A stretch of 64,000 nt of DNA from Pseudomonas iridis (GTDB taxonomy: Bacteria > Pseudomonadota > Gammaproteobacteria > Pseudomonadales > Pseudomonadaceae), in the NCBI RefSeq assembly GCF_017980685.1, contig NZ_JACXXO010000004.1, positions 277,997 through 341,996 of the forward strand. Direction: 5' to 3'. The position numbers were made by a program, and so were the translations under genes. Shown here piece by piece: positions 18,539 to 28,934 of this stretch. Below the pieces are notes generated by a model. The model had not been told where the DNA came from. It searched no databases and saw only the letters and a program-made list of their open reading frames with translations. How positions within the stretch are numbered: the first letter of the stretch is position 1; each line of letters begins with the position of its first letter.

Positions 18539-21500
18539 ATGAACGCACCCGAACGCCGCCAGCTGCCCAACGCGGCAGACAAGGCCAGCCTCAAGGCAAT
18601 CGCAACAACCCTCGTGCTGGTATGTCCAGGCCTTGAGGACGCGGCCCGAGCCGTCGCCACTCAGTTACTGACTGATAAAGGTCTGTCGGGCGCCAATCCG
18701 GACCGGATTTACTTCCATCGATTCAGGACCGCGCAGAGCAGCGCCCTGACGTTCACCGGTTGGGAACACCCGCAGGAGAAACCGTACGAGTCGTTGACCC
18801 TCACGCAACTGGTGATCCAGCGTTTTCGCGCCACCGATCAGGACAACGCAGACCTGCTGGCGCTCTACTGCGGTTTCTACTCCGACGGGCCGGAGGCCGA
18901 AAGCTTCGATCAGAGCAATGAAGTGCGATTGCTGGGCAGTGATGTGTTGAATCAATTCTGGAACATCGATTTCAGCACGCGCTACACCGGGGAGCTGACG
19001 ACGTTCTGGCAGGCCTCGGCGGACGACTTCCGCACGTTGGCCAAGTGCAATTTTCTCGCCCTGGCGGTGCAGGCACTCAAGCACGGCCACCTTAACGGGA
19101 CAGATTTCCAGCGCGTGATCGACGCGGTGACTGGGCCCATCACCTGGCCCGTCACCCTGCAAATGCTGCAGGCAAGCCACGCGGCCAGCGGCGAAGTACG
19201 TGCATTGGAAATTGACGGACATGTCGCCATCAATGCCCTGCGCCTGGTGCAGGACAGTGGCCGGCAGATCCTCTATCTGCCCGGCGAAGCCCGAGCTTTG
19301 CGGGTCATGGAGGACGACGCGGATCTGCACTGGTGGGTGCTCGAACAGATGAACACCGAGGGCAAGCGCAAAGCCTTTCTAAACCGGTTCCCGCTGGCCG
19401 ATCGCAACGCGATGAACGAAAAGCTGACCGATCTGATGAACCGTCTGGTGAGCACTTGGGGTCGCAGCGATCATCGGCTGGTCAATGGCAGCAGCGTCGC
19501 CATCAACGCTGACCCGTTCACCTGGCTAACCGATTCGACACGCAACGCCATGTTTGCCGAGGCCCGTCTGGCGCTGACCTCCAACAGCGATCTGCGCAAA
19601 AAGCTGTGGATGGGTTATTTGAGCGCCGGTCTGAAGGTCTTCGGCCCGATGGCCGCCGTGGGTTGGCCGCTGGCACTACCGGTGATTGGCGCTGGCATCG
19701 CCAACATGAGCCTGAACATCGACCTGGCAGTCAACGGCAGGACTCCCGCCGAGCGCAGGGTCGGCACCCTGGGCGCGGTGCTCGACGGTATCGAGGCGCT
19801 GCTCAACGTTCCGTTCCTCAGCGGCTCCGGCGCGCTGCTGGAGGTGGGCCCGCAGGTTGAATTTGCCGAGGCCGAGGAAATGGCCGGGTTGATCGAGTTC
19901 ACTGCGGCGAACCAGCCGTTTTTGCCAGCGCTCGATGCGCCGCAGGCCGTAGCCGAAGCCGAAGCCGAGGCGGGCGAGACGGCAACCGGGCTGTCGGATG
20001 AGGCCACAACCCCTTCGCCCACTCGCGAAGTGCTCGCCCCCGCTGCACCGCCAACGTCTTCGGCACTGAGGATCCCTGTCCGGTATCAGTGTGATGCCGT
20101 GCTTGAACACCTTCACGCCGAAACCGAACCGGGTAGGTTCCAGGGCATTTACCGCCTCGACACAGAGCCGGCGTATGCCATCAGCCTCGATGGCAAACCG
20201 TATTACGTGCGTTACTTCACCGCCTCCGAGGACAGTGGCAACTGGGCGATCGTCGACCCGGAGCGGCCCAGCCAGTTCGCCTATTCCCTGCCGGTTCGCT
20301 TGAGTGCCGGCGGCACCTGGGAGCGCATGCCGGCGCTGCGTCTCAAAGGCGGCGGGCAATGCCTGGGCACTTGTGGCCCCGGCAAGAGCTCGTCGATCCC
20401 CTCACTGGAGCCAACGACAGACGAATCTTTGGTCCTGTCACCCGCGACGATTTCCCGCCCGCTGCGCCGCGTGCGTACCCTCTACGACGTGTACGGTACG
20501 GACATGCTCAACCTGAGAAAATGGGCAATGAACCTGCCCGACGATTCAGCCGATGCAGCTGCCGGCGCCGCCAGCAATGGGACGGTCGACCACGTGTATG
20601 CCACCCATTTCAGCCACCGACGCACACAGCTTCTGAGTGAGGCCAAGGAGTTTTACGCCGAGCTGGACTGGAACAACCTGCCGGTACGGCCGAAACAGCC
20701 TGCAATCACCCGCGCCATGCCAACCGGCGAACTGATTGACGGCATCTTTGAACACGCCGAAGGCCTGGCCGTTGGCGAAACTCTCGATCGCATCACCAGC
20801 ATGCGCTTCATGATCGAAAACATGCCCGCGCTTGCCCGACATGCCAAGACGCTCTATGTGCGTGGCCTGCTCAATGATTTCGCTCAGGTTGATCTGAACA
20901 ACTACTACACCAGCGGGCAGATGTCCGAAGATTTACGCCTTTACCTGACCAGCCTCGGAACCGATCCGAACGAGAGGTTCAACATGCTCGAGCTGGTCAG
21001 GACGGCCCAGGCCAATGGCATCCGGGTGCAAGGGATCGATTGCGCGGCGAGCTACAAAATGAAGGTGTCCCTCACCTCGATTGAAGAGCAAATGATGCAC
21101 ACCAGTCTGATGTCGCAAATCATGTGGGGGGATGATGTGCTTAACGGTCCAGGCAAATGGATCGCACTGATCGATGCCCAGAACACCAACAACTTCAGGA
21201 ACCTGCCCGGCATCAGCGAACTGCGGGGCGGCATCGGTTTGCGGATAGAAGAGGCCTTGCCGTCAGAGGAGGTTGGCGTGGACATCGACCCTGGCATCAA
21301 AGTCGCTCGCGGCCCCTTCGACAATGGTGCAAGCACACGCGACTCGTTCGACTATCTCTACGCCGACCTGCGCCTGCAAATCGAAGCGCCCCCCGTGACC
21401 TGGACCGAGAAAACACTGGATCGGCTGCTGCACCGCAATGGCATGTACCTGCTGGAAAAAACCCAGAACAATTACACCCTCATACGCCGCAATAGCTCGG

Positions 21501-21664
21501 GCAACCTTGTCCGAACCCCGGTCAATCAGACAGTGGACGGCCAGGTGTATGTCTGGGTCCAGGCCATGCCGCGGATCAGTGGCGTATTGTTTCCTGATGT
21601 CGCCGCACTCTCCCAGCGCCTGACGGAAATAGGGCTGAAACTGCAAAGCCGCCTGCCCCTCTGA
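18539..21664 (+). CDS. Membrane-targeted effector domain toxin-like protein, copy 2
   Basis: Paralogue of the preceding gene over its whole length, 1041 residues from the ATG at 18539. That start aligns with copy 1 (MNAPERRQLPNAADKASLKA against MKSPPQRRLPNAADKASLKA) and places a GGA at the RBS position; an in-frame ATG at 18527 would add four residues. Same order of parts: DUF6543-like N-terminal region (ADDFRTLAKCNFLALAVQAL), hydrophobic stretch near 360-430, beta-rich module, and TIKI-like C-terminal domain (AVGETLDRITSMRFMIENMP). The same replacements of expected catalytic residues occur here. The regions of greatest divergence are the linkers near 470-500 and 620-680. Role unknown; toxin family membership is by similarity only. 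Confidence 0.75.
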   Translation: MNAPERRQLPNAADKASLKAIATTLVLVCPGLEDAARAVATQLLTDKGLSGANPDRIYFHRFRTAQSSALTFTGWEHPQEKPYESLTLTQLVIQRFRATDQDNADLLALYCGFYSDGPEAESFDQSNEVRLLGSDVLNQFWNIDFSTRYTGELTTFWQASADDFRTLAKCNFLALAVQALKHGHLNGTDFQRVIDAVTGPITWPVTLQMLQASHAASGEVRALEIDGHVAINALRLVQDSGRQILYLPGEARALRVMEDDADLHWWVLEQMNTEGKRKAFLNRFPLADRNAMNEKLTDLMNRLVSTWGRSDHRLVNGSSVAINADPFTWLTDSTRNAMFAEARLALTSNSDLRKKLWMGYLSAGLKVFGPMAAVGWPLALPVIGAGIANMSLNIDLAVNGRTPAERRVGTLGAVLDGIEALLNVPFLSGSGALLEVGPQVEFAEAEEMAGLIEFTAANQPFLPALDAPQAVAEAEAEAGETATGLSDEATTPSPTREVLAPAAPPTSSALRIPVRYQCDAVLEHLHAETEPGRFQGIYRLDTEPAYAISLDGKPYYVRYFTASEDSGNWAIVDPERPSQFAYSLPVRLSAGGTWERMPALRLKGGGQCLGTCGPGKSSSIPSLEPTTDESLVLSPATISRPLRRVRTLYDVYGTDMLNLRKWAMNLPDDSADAAAGAASNGTVDHVYATHFSHRRTQLLSEAKEFYAELDWNNLPVRPKQPAITRAMPTGELIDGIFEHAEGLAVGETLDRITSMRFMIENMPALARHAKTLYVRGLLNDFAQVDLNNYYTSGQMSEDLRLYLTSLGTDPNERFNMLELVRTAQANGIRVQGIDCAASYKMKVSLTSIEEQMMHTSLMSQIMWGDDVLNGPGKWIALIDAQNTNNFRNLPGISELRGGIGLRIEEALPSEEVGVDIDPGIKVARGPFDNGASTRDSFDYLYADLRLQIEAPPVTWTEKTLDRLLHRNGMYLLEKTQNNYTLIRRNSSGNLVRTPVNQTVDGQVYVWVQAMPRISGVLFPDVAALSQRLTEIGLKLQSRLPL

Positions 21665-21686
21665 ACGTTTTCGCGCACCTGAAACG

Positions 21687-21715
21687 AAAAACCCCCGGCC
21701 AAGGCCAGGGGTTTT
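21687..21715. terminator. Bidirectional terminator between toxin copy 2 and guaA
   Basis: AAAAACCCC(C)GGCC-AA-GGCCAGGGGTTTT hairpin with T-rich flanks on the plus strand and the complementary run on the minus strand. It lies between the convergent toxin copy 2 and guaA, so it can serve both. Confidence 0.8.
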
Positions 21716-21750
21716 CAGTCACTTGATGCAGGCATTCAAGTGCAGGGGGA

Positions 21751-23328
21751 TCATTCCCACTCAATCGTCGCCGGCGGCTTGCTCGACACGTCGTAAGTAA
21801 CGCGCGAAATGCCTTCGATTTCATTGATGATGCGGCCGCTGACAGTTTCCAGCAGTTCGTAAGGCAGGTGCGCCCAACGTGCGGTCATGAAGTCGATGGT
21901 TTCTACGGCACGCAGGGCAACGACCCAGGCGTAACGACGGCCATCACCAACCACGCCAACCGATTTCACCGGTTGGAACACCACGAACGCCTGGCTGACC
22001 TTGTGGTACCAGTCGGCTTTGCGCAGTTCTTCGATGAAGATGTGGTCGGCACGACGCAGCAGGTCGGCGTATTCCTTTTTCACTTCACCGAGGATGCGCA
22101 CGCCCAGGCCCGGGCCCGGGAACGGGTGACGGTAGACCATGTCGTACGGCAGGCCCAGTTCAAGGCCCAGACGACGGACTTCGTCCTTGAACAGTTCGCG
22201 CAGTGGCTCGACCAGTTTCAGGTTCATCTCTTCCGGCAGGCCGCCCACGTTGTGGTGCGACTTGATCACGTGAGCCTTGCCGCTTTTGGCGCCAGCCGAC
22301 TCGATCACGTCCGGGTAGATGGTGCCCTGAGCGAGGTACTTGATGTTATCCAGTTTGTTCGACTGGGCATCAAAGACATCGATGAAGGTACGACCGATGA
22401 TCTTGCGCTTCTTCTCTGGGTCGGCTTCGCCGGCCAGATTGTTCAGGAACTGCTCTTCAGCGTTGGCGCGAATCACCTTGACGCCCATGTTCTCGGCGAA
22501 CATGGCCATCACTTGCTCGCCTTCGTGCAGACGCAGCAGACCGTTGTCGACGAAGACGCAGGTCAGCTGGTCGCCGATGGCTTTGTGCAGCAGCGCGGCA
22601 ACCACCGAGGAGTCAACGCCGCCGGACAGACCCAGCAACACGTTGTCGGTACCGACCTGTGCGCGGATGTTGGCAATGGCGTCTTCAGCAATCTTCGACG
22701 GCGTCCACAGTGCTTCGCAGCCGCAGATGTCGAGGATGAAGCGCGACAGGATACGGCCGCCCTGTTTGGTGTGGGTCACTTCCGGGTGGAACTGCACGCC
22801 GTAGTAGCCGCGGTCGTCGTTGAACATGCCAGCGATCGGGCAGCTTGGGGTGCTGGCCAGAATGTGGAAGTCTTCCGGCATCTTGGTGACCTTGTCACCG
22901 TGACTCATCCACACGTCGAGGCCGAACAGGCCATCGGCGTCGATGTGGTCTTCGATGCCGTCGAGCAGACGGCTCTTGCCGACCACGTCAACGCGGGCGT
23001 AACCGAACTCACGCAGCTCGGAACCTTCAACCTTGCCGCCCAGTTGCTCGGCCATGGTCTGCATGCCGTAGCAGATACCGAAAACCGGCACGCCGAGGTC
23101 AAACACGGCTTGCGGGCAGCGCGGGCTGTCGGCTTCGTGCACGGACTCGGGGCCGCCGGCGAGGATGACGCCTTTTGGTGCGAATTCGCGGATCGCATCT
23201 TCGTCCATGTCGAACGGGTGCAGTTCGCAGTAAACACCGATCTCGCGCACGCGGCGGGCGATCAGTTGCGTGTATTGCGAACCGAAGTCGAGGATCAGGA
23301 TGCGGTGAGCGTGAATGTCGAGGGCCAT
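21751..23328 (-). CDS. guaA: GMP synthase (glutamine-hydrolysing)
   Basis: Last step of GMP synthesis: XMP is adenylated and aminated using glutamine ammonia. It has 525 residues, the standard length. The class I amidotransferase domain (about 1-200) has the nucleophile in VFGICYGMQ and the His-Glu pair in [10 protein letters not shown]. The ATP pyrophosphatase domain has the PP-loop [13 protein letters not shown] near residue 235. The C-terminal dimerisation domain ends [15 protein letters not shown]. It lies 99 bases downstream of guaB in the same orientation and forms the guaBA operon. Confidence 0.98.
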   Translation of the reverse strand: MALDIHAHRILILDFGSQYTQLIARRVREIGVYCELHPFDMDEDAIREFAPKGVILAGGPESVHEADSPRCPQAVFDLGVPVFGICYGMQTMAEQLGGKVEGSELREFGYARVDVVGKSRLLDGIEDHIDADGLFGLDVWMSHGDKVTKMPEDFHILASTPSCPIAGMFNDDRGYYGVQFHPEVTHTKQGGRILSRFILDICGCEALWTPSKIAEDAIANIRAQVGTDNVLLGLSGGVDSSVVAALLHKAIGDQLTCVFVDNGLLRLHEGEQVMAMFAENMGVKVIRANAEEQFLNNLAGEADPEKKRKIIGRTFIDVFDAQSNKLDNIKYLAQGTIYPDVIESAGAKSGKAHVIKSHHNVGGLPEEMNLKLVEPLRELFKDEVRRLGLELGLPYDMVYRHPFPGPGLGVRILGEVKKEYADLLRRADHIFIEELRKADWYHKVSQAFVVFQPVKSVGVVGDGRRYAWVVALRAVETIDFMTARWAHLPYELLETVSGRIINEIEGISRVTYDVSSKPPATIEWE

Positions 23329-23427
23329 GATTCAGTCTCGTCTAAGTAATTCAGAAACAGTCGTGATTCAGAAACAACTCGGGGCTGAATAACACAGCCC
23401 CGGTTGCTTAACGATTTGCTTGAAGGC

Positions 23428-24975
<1,548 letters not shown>

Positions 24976-25005
24976 CTAATTGATATACGGGAAACCCTGC
25001 TCTTT

Positions 25006-25088
25006 GTAGGATTTGCCGAAGGCTGCGATCTTTTGATCTTGCTTTTGAGGAACAACGTCAAAAGATCGCAGCCTTCGGCAGCTCCTAC
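25006..25088. repeat. REP doublet, GTAGGAGCTGCCGAAGG class
   Basis: Inverted arms beginning GTAGGATTTGCCGAAGGCTG and ending with the complementary AGCCTTCGGCAGCTCCTAC around a roughly 30-base spacer. It lies between the guaB promoter and the 3' end of the next leftward gene. Confidence 0.85.
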
Positions 25089-25103
25089 ACAGGGAATGTG
25101 GCG

Positions 25104-25652
25104 TTAGAGTTCGACTTTTACCCAGCTCACAGGTTGATCGAGCCAATCGGCGAATTCGTCGATAAAGCTCTGTTTGAAACCCGCTTCCAGCCAGTTGTTG
25201 AAGATGAACCCGAGGTTGGAGAACGCGCACTCCTGCAAGAACAGAAAGCCATTGATGTCGTCTTCGTGGCCGCATTCGGGGCAGGTGAAGTTGTCGGTGC
25301 GTGCCGGCATCCATTCCTCAAGGCTATCGAACAGCGCTTCGCCGATTTCCCGACGACATTCGGCGCAACCTGCTTCTTCGAGAAAACCTTTGGCCGGGGT
25401 GAAGATGCAACGCTTGGTGACGATCTCCAGACCATTGATCGGCTCGCCGAATGGCAGCGCCTCGGGGTGCAGCACCACCGCGCGGGCGCCATCAGCGATC
25501 GCGTAGGCCATGCGGTTGCCGGTGCGCCCGCAGGTGCTTAGCTCTTCCTTGACGATGTTCTTGCGCACCAGCCAGCGCACGATCGCCCGCGCCCGGGGCT
25601 CGTGCACCGGCAGGGTGGAGATTTTCGGGACGATGATGCTTTGCGAATTCAT
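25104..25652 (-). CDS. Conserved hypothetical protein with paired-cysteine motifs
   Basis: A 182-residue soluble protein; the start at 25652 (MNSQSIIVPKIS) is preferred over an extension of 14 codons. The C-terminal half has two Cys pairs, GCAECRRE and FTCPECGHED, that could form a zinc site, and an acidic aromatic end (FADWLDQPVSWVKVEL). I recognise it as a conserved Pseudomonas protein, sometimes labelled a sugar ABC transporter ATPase, but no ATPase motif is present and that label is unsupported. Function unknown. Confidence 0.7.
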   Translation of the reverse strand: MNSQSIIVPKISTLPVHEPRARAIVRWLVRKNIVKEELSTCGRTGNRMAYAIADGARAVVLHPEALPFGEPINGLEIVTKRCIFTPAKGFLEEAGCAECRREIGEALFDSLEEWMPARTDNFTCPECGHEDDINGFLFLQECAFSNLGFIFNNWLEAGFKQSFIDEFADWLDQPVSWVKVEL

Positions 25653-25701
25653 GATGCAGCCTGCGACGTCAAATGGAAGTTCTGCGGTGCTCACTCCACC
25701 G

Positions 25702-25811
25702 CCATCGCGGGCAAGCCCACTCCCACGGGGGCTGAGGCGAATACAAACATTGTGATCGACTCAAATCACTGTAGGAACATCGGTGCGCCGATTCGACTTG
25801 CCCGCGATGGC
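25702..25811. repeat. REP doublet, GTGGGAGCTGGCTTGCC class, degenerate right arm
   Basis: Left arm CCATCGCGGGCAAGCCCACT and right arm ACTTGCCCGCGATGG form a long inverted pair. The right arm lacks part of the usual GGGAGC core. It lies upstream of the cysteine-pair gene and beside the TSUP remnant. Confidence 0.7.
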
Positions 25812-25850
25812 GTCAGTGCGGCCGGCAGCTTAATCCCTGACGAAATCCGG

Positions 25851-26081
25851 TCAAGTGCTGAAGTAGCGCACGATCAACGCAATCCCGCTTGCCAGCACCA
25901 GCCACATCACCAGTCGCACAAATGCCTCGCTGGACAAACGCATCGTCAGCCGCCGACCAGTTCACAATCCCAATGCCATGGCCGGCAACAGACACAGCGC
26001 CAGCATCAACAAGGGTAGCTCGGCATATACACCTGCGATGGCAAACAGCCCACCGCCATGCATGGCAGCAGCCGCAACCAT
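25851..26081 (-). pseudogene. Remnant of a TauE/SafE (TSUP) family permease, C-terminal end
   Basis: Leftward translation from 26081 gives MVAAAAMHGGGLFAIAG, then LPLLMLALCLLPAMALGL, a TGA stop (25964-25962), then TGRRLTMRLSSEAF and VRLVMWLVLASGIALIVRYF ending at the TGA at 25853-25851. The hydrophobic pattern and the TGRRLTMRLSSEAF-like link are those of the C-terminal two helices of TSUP sulfite/sulfonate exporters, where a Trp codon would sit at the stop. No upstream part of the gene is present. The stretch 26082-26249 shows no gene; it probably holds the xseA promoter region. Confidence 0.6.
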
Positions 26082-26249
26082 TCGATTTTTGCTGTTGATT
26101 CAGGACAGCGCCCCCCATCGGCGTAGGATTCCTTCCCTCGGATGCCGATTGCAACAGCACCGTCGCCCTCGCCTATAGGCAAAATCCCACACCTTTGATC
26201 CAACACTTCCTCCAGACATTCACCGGCGAATGCCTTTAAACTGCGCCCC

Positions 26250-27629
26250 ATGATTAAAGATCCCTTTGCAAGACTTGGCCTGGACCGTGAAGTCCTGACC
26301 GTCAGCCAGCTCAACGGCCGCGCGCGGGTGTTGCTTGAAGACGTGTTCAGTAATATCTGGGTCGAGGGCGAAATCTCCAACCTCGCCCGTCCGGCGTCCG
26401 GCCACATCTATTTCACCCTCAAGGACAGCGGTGCTCAGGTGCGCTGCGCACTGTTTCGACAGAACGCCGCTCGGGTGCGTCAGGCGTTGAAGGACGGTTT
26501 GGCGGTAAAGGTGCGCGGCAAGGTCTCGCTGTTCGAGGGCCGTGGCGACTATCAATTGATACTCGACACCGTGGAACCGGCCGGTGATGGCGCGTTGCGC
26601 CTGGCCTTCGACGCGCTGAAGGAAAAGCTCAGCGCCGAAGGTCTGTTCAGCGCCGAACGCAAAGTGCCGCTGCCGGCCCATCCACAGCGCATCGGCATCA
26701 TCAGCTCGCCGACCGGTGCGGTGATCCGCGACATCATCAGCGTGTTCCGCCGCCGGGCGCCACAAGTGCAGCTGACGTTGATCCCGACCGCCGTACAGGG
26801 CCGCGAAGCCACCGCGCAAATCGTCCGCGCCTTGAAAATGGCGGACGCGCGCGGCTTTGATGCATTGATCCTCGCTCGTGGCGGTGGATCGCTGGAAGAC
26901 CTCTGGTGCTTCAACGAAGAAGCCGTGGCCCGTGCGGTCGATGCCTGCGTGACGCCAATCGTCAGCGCCGTCGGCCATGAAACCGATGTGTCGATCAGCG
27001 ACTTTGTCGCCGACGTGCGTGCGCCAACACCTTCCGCTGCCGCCGAGTTGCTCGCCCCCGACTCCAGTCATCTGATCCGTCAGGTCGAAAGCCTGCATCG
27101 TCGTTTGGTAATGCGTATGCGTGACCGCTTGATGCGCGATCGTCTGCGCCTGGAAGGCATGGCTCGTCGTTTGCGTCATCCCGGCGAACGTCTGCGCCAG
27201 CAGGCTCAGCGCCTGGATGATCTGGATATGCGCATGCGTCGGGCTTTCGAGCGCCAGCTCAATACCCGCCGCGAACGCCTGATCCGTCTCGAAACCCGCC
27301 TCGCCGGACAACATCCGGGACGCCAACTGGCGATGTTGCGCCAGCGCCTCGACAGCCTCGCCGAACGTCTGCCCCGGGCCATGCGCGAAGGTCTGAAAAA
27401 CCGCCGACTGCAATTGCAAAGTCAGATGCAGACGCTGCATGTGGTCAGCCCGCTGGCCACCCTGGGCCGCGGTTACAGCATTTTGCTCGACGAGCGCGGC
27501 AACGCGATTCGCAACGCCGCGCAGACCCACACCGGCCAGCGCCTGAAAGCCAAACTCGGCGAAGGCGAACTGCAAGTGCGCGTCGAGGACAATCACCTGA
27601 CGCCCGTCACCCTTTCTTTACTGGACTGA
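26250..27629 (+). CDS. xseA: Exodeoxyribonuclease VII large subunit
   Basis: Catalytic subunit of ExoVII, which degrades single-stranded DNA to oligonucleotides with XseB. It has 459 residues, the usual length. The N-terminal OB fold (about 10-115) includes ISNLARPASGHIYFTLKDS. The catalytic region has ARGGGSLEDLWCFN and AVGHETDVSISDFVADVRAP. A long Arg-rich coiled coil (about 290-400) follows. The start ATG at 26250 is followed by the family's opening LGLDREVLTVSQLNGRAR. The M23 peptidase gene begins three bases after its stop. Confidence 0.97.
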   Translation: MIKDPFARLGLDREVLTVSQLNGRARVLLEDVFSNIWVEGEISNLARPASGHIYFTLKDSGAQVRCALFRQNAARVRQALKDGLAVKVRGKVSLFEGRGDYQLILDTVEPAGDGALRLAFDALKEKLSAEGLFSAERKVPLPAHPQRIGIISSPTGAVIRDIISVFRRRAPQVQLTLIPTAVQGREATAQIVRALKMADARGFDALILARGGGSLEDLWCFNEEAVARAVDACVTPIVSAVGHETDVSISDFVADVRAPTPSAAAELLAPDSSHLIRQVESLHRRLVMRMRDRLMRDRLRLEGMARRLRHPGERLRQQAQRLDDLDMRMRRAFERQLNTRRERLIRLETRLAGQHPGRQLAMLRQRLDSLAERLPRAMREGLKNRRLQLQSQMQTLHVVSPLATLGRGYSILLDERGNAIRNAAQTHTGQRLKAKLGEGELQVRVEDNHLTPVTLSLLD

Positions 27630-27632
27630 TCC

Positions 27633-28454
27633 ATGCCGCGTTTTCTGGCTCCATTGTTTTTGCTGTGCCTGACCTTCAATGCCCACGCCGACAGTTACAT
27701 CACCCGGCTGCTCAACAAACCGGTGCCCGGCGGTGTGGCCGTGGTTGATCTTGGCGCTGCCGCTCAGGCGCCGAAAGCCACATATCAGGGCAAACCAGTG
27801 CTTGTGGTGAAAGAACAGAACAACTGGCTGGCGATTGTCGGTGTGCCGTTGACGGTCAAGCTTGGCGCACAACAGATCAGCAGTGGCGGCCGAACCTTGC
27901 CGTTCACCGTTGGCAGCAAAAAATACCCGGAACAGCGCATCACCCTGAAGAACACCCAGCAGGTCAATCCCAACCCGGCCAACCTCAAGCGCATCGAGGG
28001 CGAACTGGCCGAGCAGATCAAGGCTTATCGCAGCTTCAGCCCGAACATTCCAAGCAATCTGTTGCTGGACAAACCGGTCAACGGGCCGCTGTCGAGCAAG
28101 TTTGGCGTGCGCCGGTTCTTCAACGGTGAAGAACGCAATCCTCACGCCGGCCTCGATTTCGCCGTACCGGCCGGCACGCCGATCAAGACCCCGGCGGGGG
28201 GCAAGGTGATCCTGACCGGCAATTACTTTTTCAACGGCAATACGGTGTTTGTCGATCATGGCCAGGGCTTTATCAGCATGTTCTGCCATATGTCGAAAAT
28301 CGATGTGAAGGTTGGCGATCAGCTGGCTCGTGGCGCAGTGGTTGGCAAGGTCGGCTCGACTGGCCGGGCGACCGGGCCGCATATGCACTGGAACATCAGC
28401 CTGAATGATGCGCGGGTGGATCCGGCGATTTTCATTGGTGCGTTCCAGCCCTGA
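27633..28454 (+). CDS. M23 family metallopeptidase (secreted)
   Basis: A 273-residue exported peptidase or amidase acting on murein cross-bridges, LytM type. Signal peptide MPRFLAPLFLLCLTFNAHAD. The catalytic zinc domain (about 150-265) has NPHAGLDFAVPAGTPIKTP with the first His and Asp ligands, the HGQGFISMFCHM block, and the final HxH in GRATGPHMHWNIS. The zinc ligands look intact, so it is probably an active hydrolase and not an EnvC-like activator. It is tightly spaced after xseA and probably co-transcribed with it. Confidence 0.9.
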   Translation: MPRFLAPLFLLCLTFNAHADSYITRLLNKPVPGGVAVVDLGAAAQAPKATYQGKPVLVVKEQNNWLAIVGVPLTVKLGAQQISSGGRTLPFTVGSKKYPEQRITLKNTQQVNPNPANLKRIEGELAEQIKAYRSFSPNIPSNLLLDKPVNGPLSSKFGVRRFFNGEERNPHAGLDFAVPAGTPIKTPAGGKVILTGNYFFNGNTVFVDHGQGFISMFCHMSKIDVKVGDQLARGAVVGKVGSTGRATGPHMHWNISLNDARVDPAIFIGAFQP

Positions 28455-28477
28455 GTTATGTGATGAGGCTACCGGCC

Positions 28478-28572
28478 TCATCGCGGGCAAGCCCGCTCCC
28501 ACAGAGTTCGAGGTGAACATGAATGTTGTGTACACCACCAATCTCTGTGGGAGCGTGGCTTGCCCGCGATGA
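28478..28572. repeat. REP doublet, GTGGGAGCTGGCTTGCC class
   Basis: Arms TCATCGCGGGCAAGCCCGCT and GGGAGCGTGGCTTGCCCGCG, inverted, around a roughly 45-base spacer, just after the M23 peptidase gene. The rest of the gap up to 28731 is A/T-rich and shows no gene. Confidence 0.85.
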
Positions 28573-28731
28573 CGGACTCACTGTCATCGAAATATTCTGG
28601 AATAACACATCGCTCTCAATTGCGCCCCAACCAAACCTCGCGCAAACATCAAAACGAACTGGCAACTTACAAACAATAAAATCGCGCAAAACCCGTCTTT
28701 TCGAGTATTCCTCTCAATTTTTTTCGACCAC

Positions 28732-28760
28732 TTGCCAACCTCTGTCCTCGCGGTTAGGGT
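28732..28760 (+). promoter_or_regulatory. Candidate leuA promoter
   Basis: TTGCCA (28732-28737), a 17-base spacer and TAGGGT (28755-28760) form a typical Pseudomonas sigma-70 pattern. If used, transcription would start within a few bases of the short ORF at 28768 and give leuA a roughly 170-base leader. Inferred from motif and position. Confidence 0.5.
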
Positions 28761-28767
28761 TGAAGGC

Positions 28768-28845
28768 ATGAAAACCTCTCACACCCTTATTCAGCTTCGC
28801 CAGCACCGCAGCCTGTGCCTCGTCAGCGCACGACTGCCAGGCTGA
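28768..28845 (+). CDS. Possible leuA leader peptide (25 residues)
   Basis: Short ORF ATG-to-TGA encoding [18 protein letters not shown] then VSARLPG, preceded by GAAGG a few bases before ATG. It ends 89 bases before leuA. It contains five leucines in 25 residues but no run of leucine codons and no clear downstream attenuator, so classical leucine attenuation is not proven. The frame may be a chance ORF; its position between promoter and leuA is the main argument. The leader stretch 28846-28934 holds no other ORF. Confidence 0.4.
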   Translation: MKTSHTLIQLRQHRSLCLVSARLPG

Positions 28846-28934
28846 ATCGCGGCGCCTCGTCCTACGCTTTTCCCAACACATTCGTTGTACCGGCAGGCCG
28901 CCTCTTTTCGGCCCAGACAATAAGGAATTTCCCG

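Noticed and set aside
21868..23349. Plus-strand ORF of 493 codons
   Set aside because: It is antisense to guaA, which is unmistakable; no family motif is present.
25813..26160. Minus-strand ORF of 115 codons
   Set aside because: It is in a different frame from the TSUP-like remnant and has no family features.
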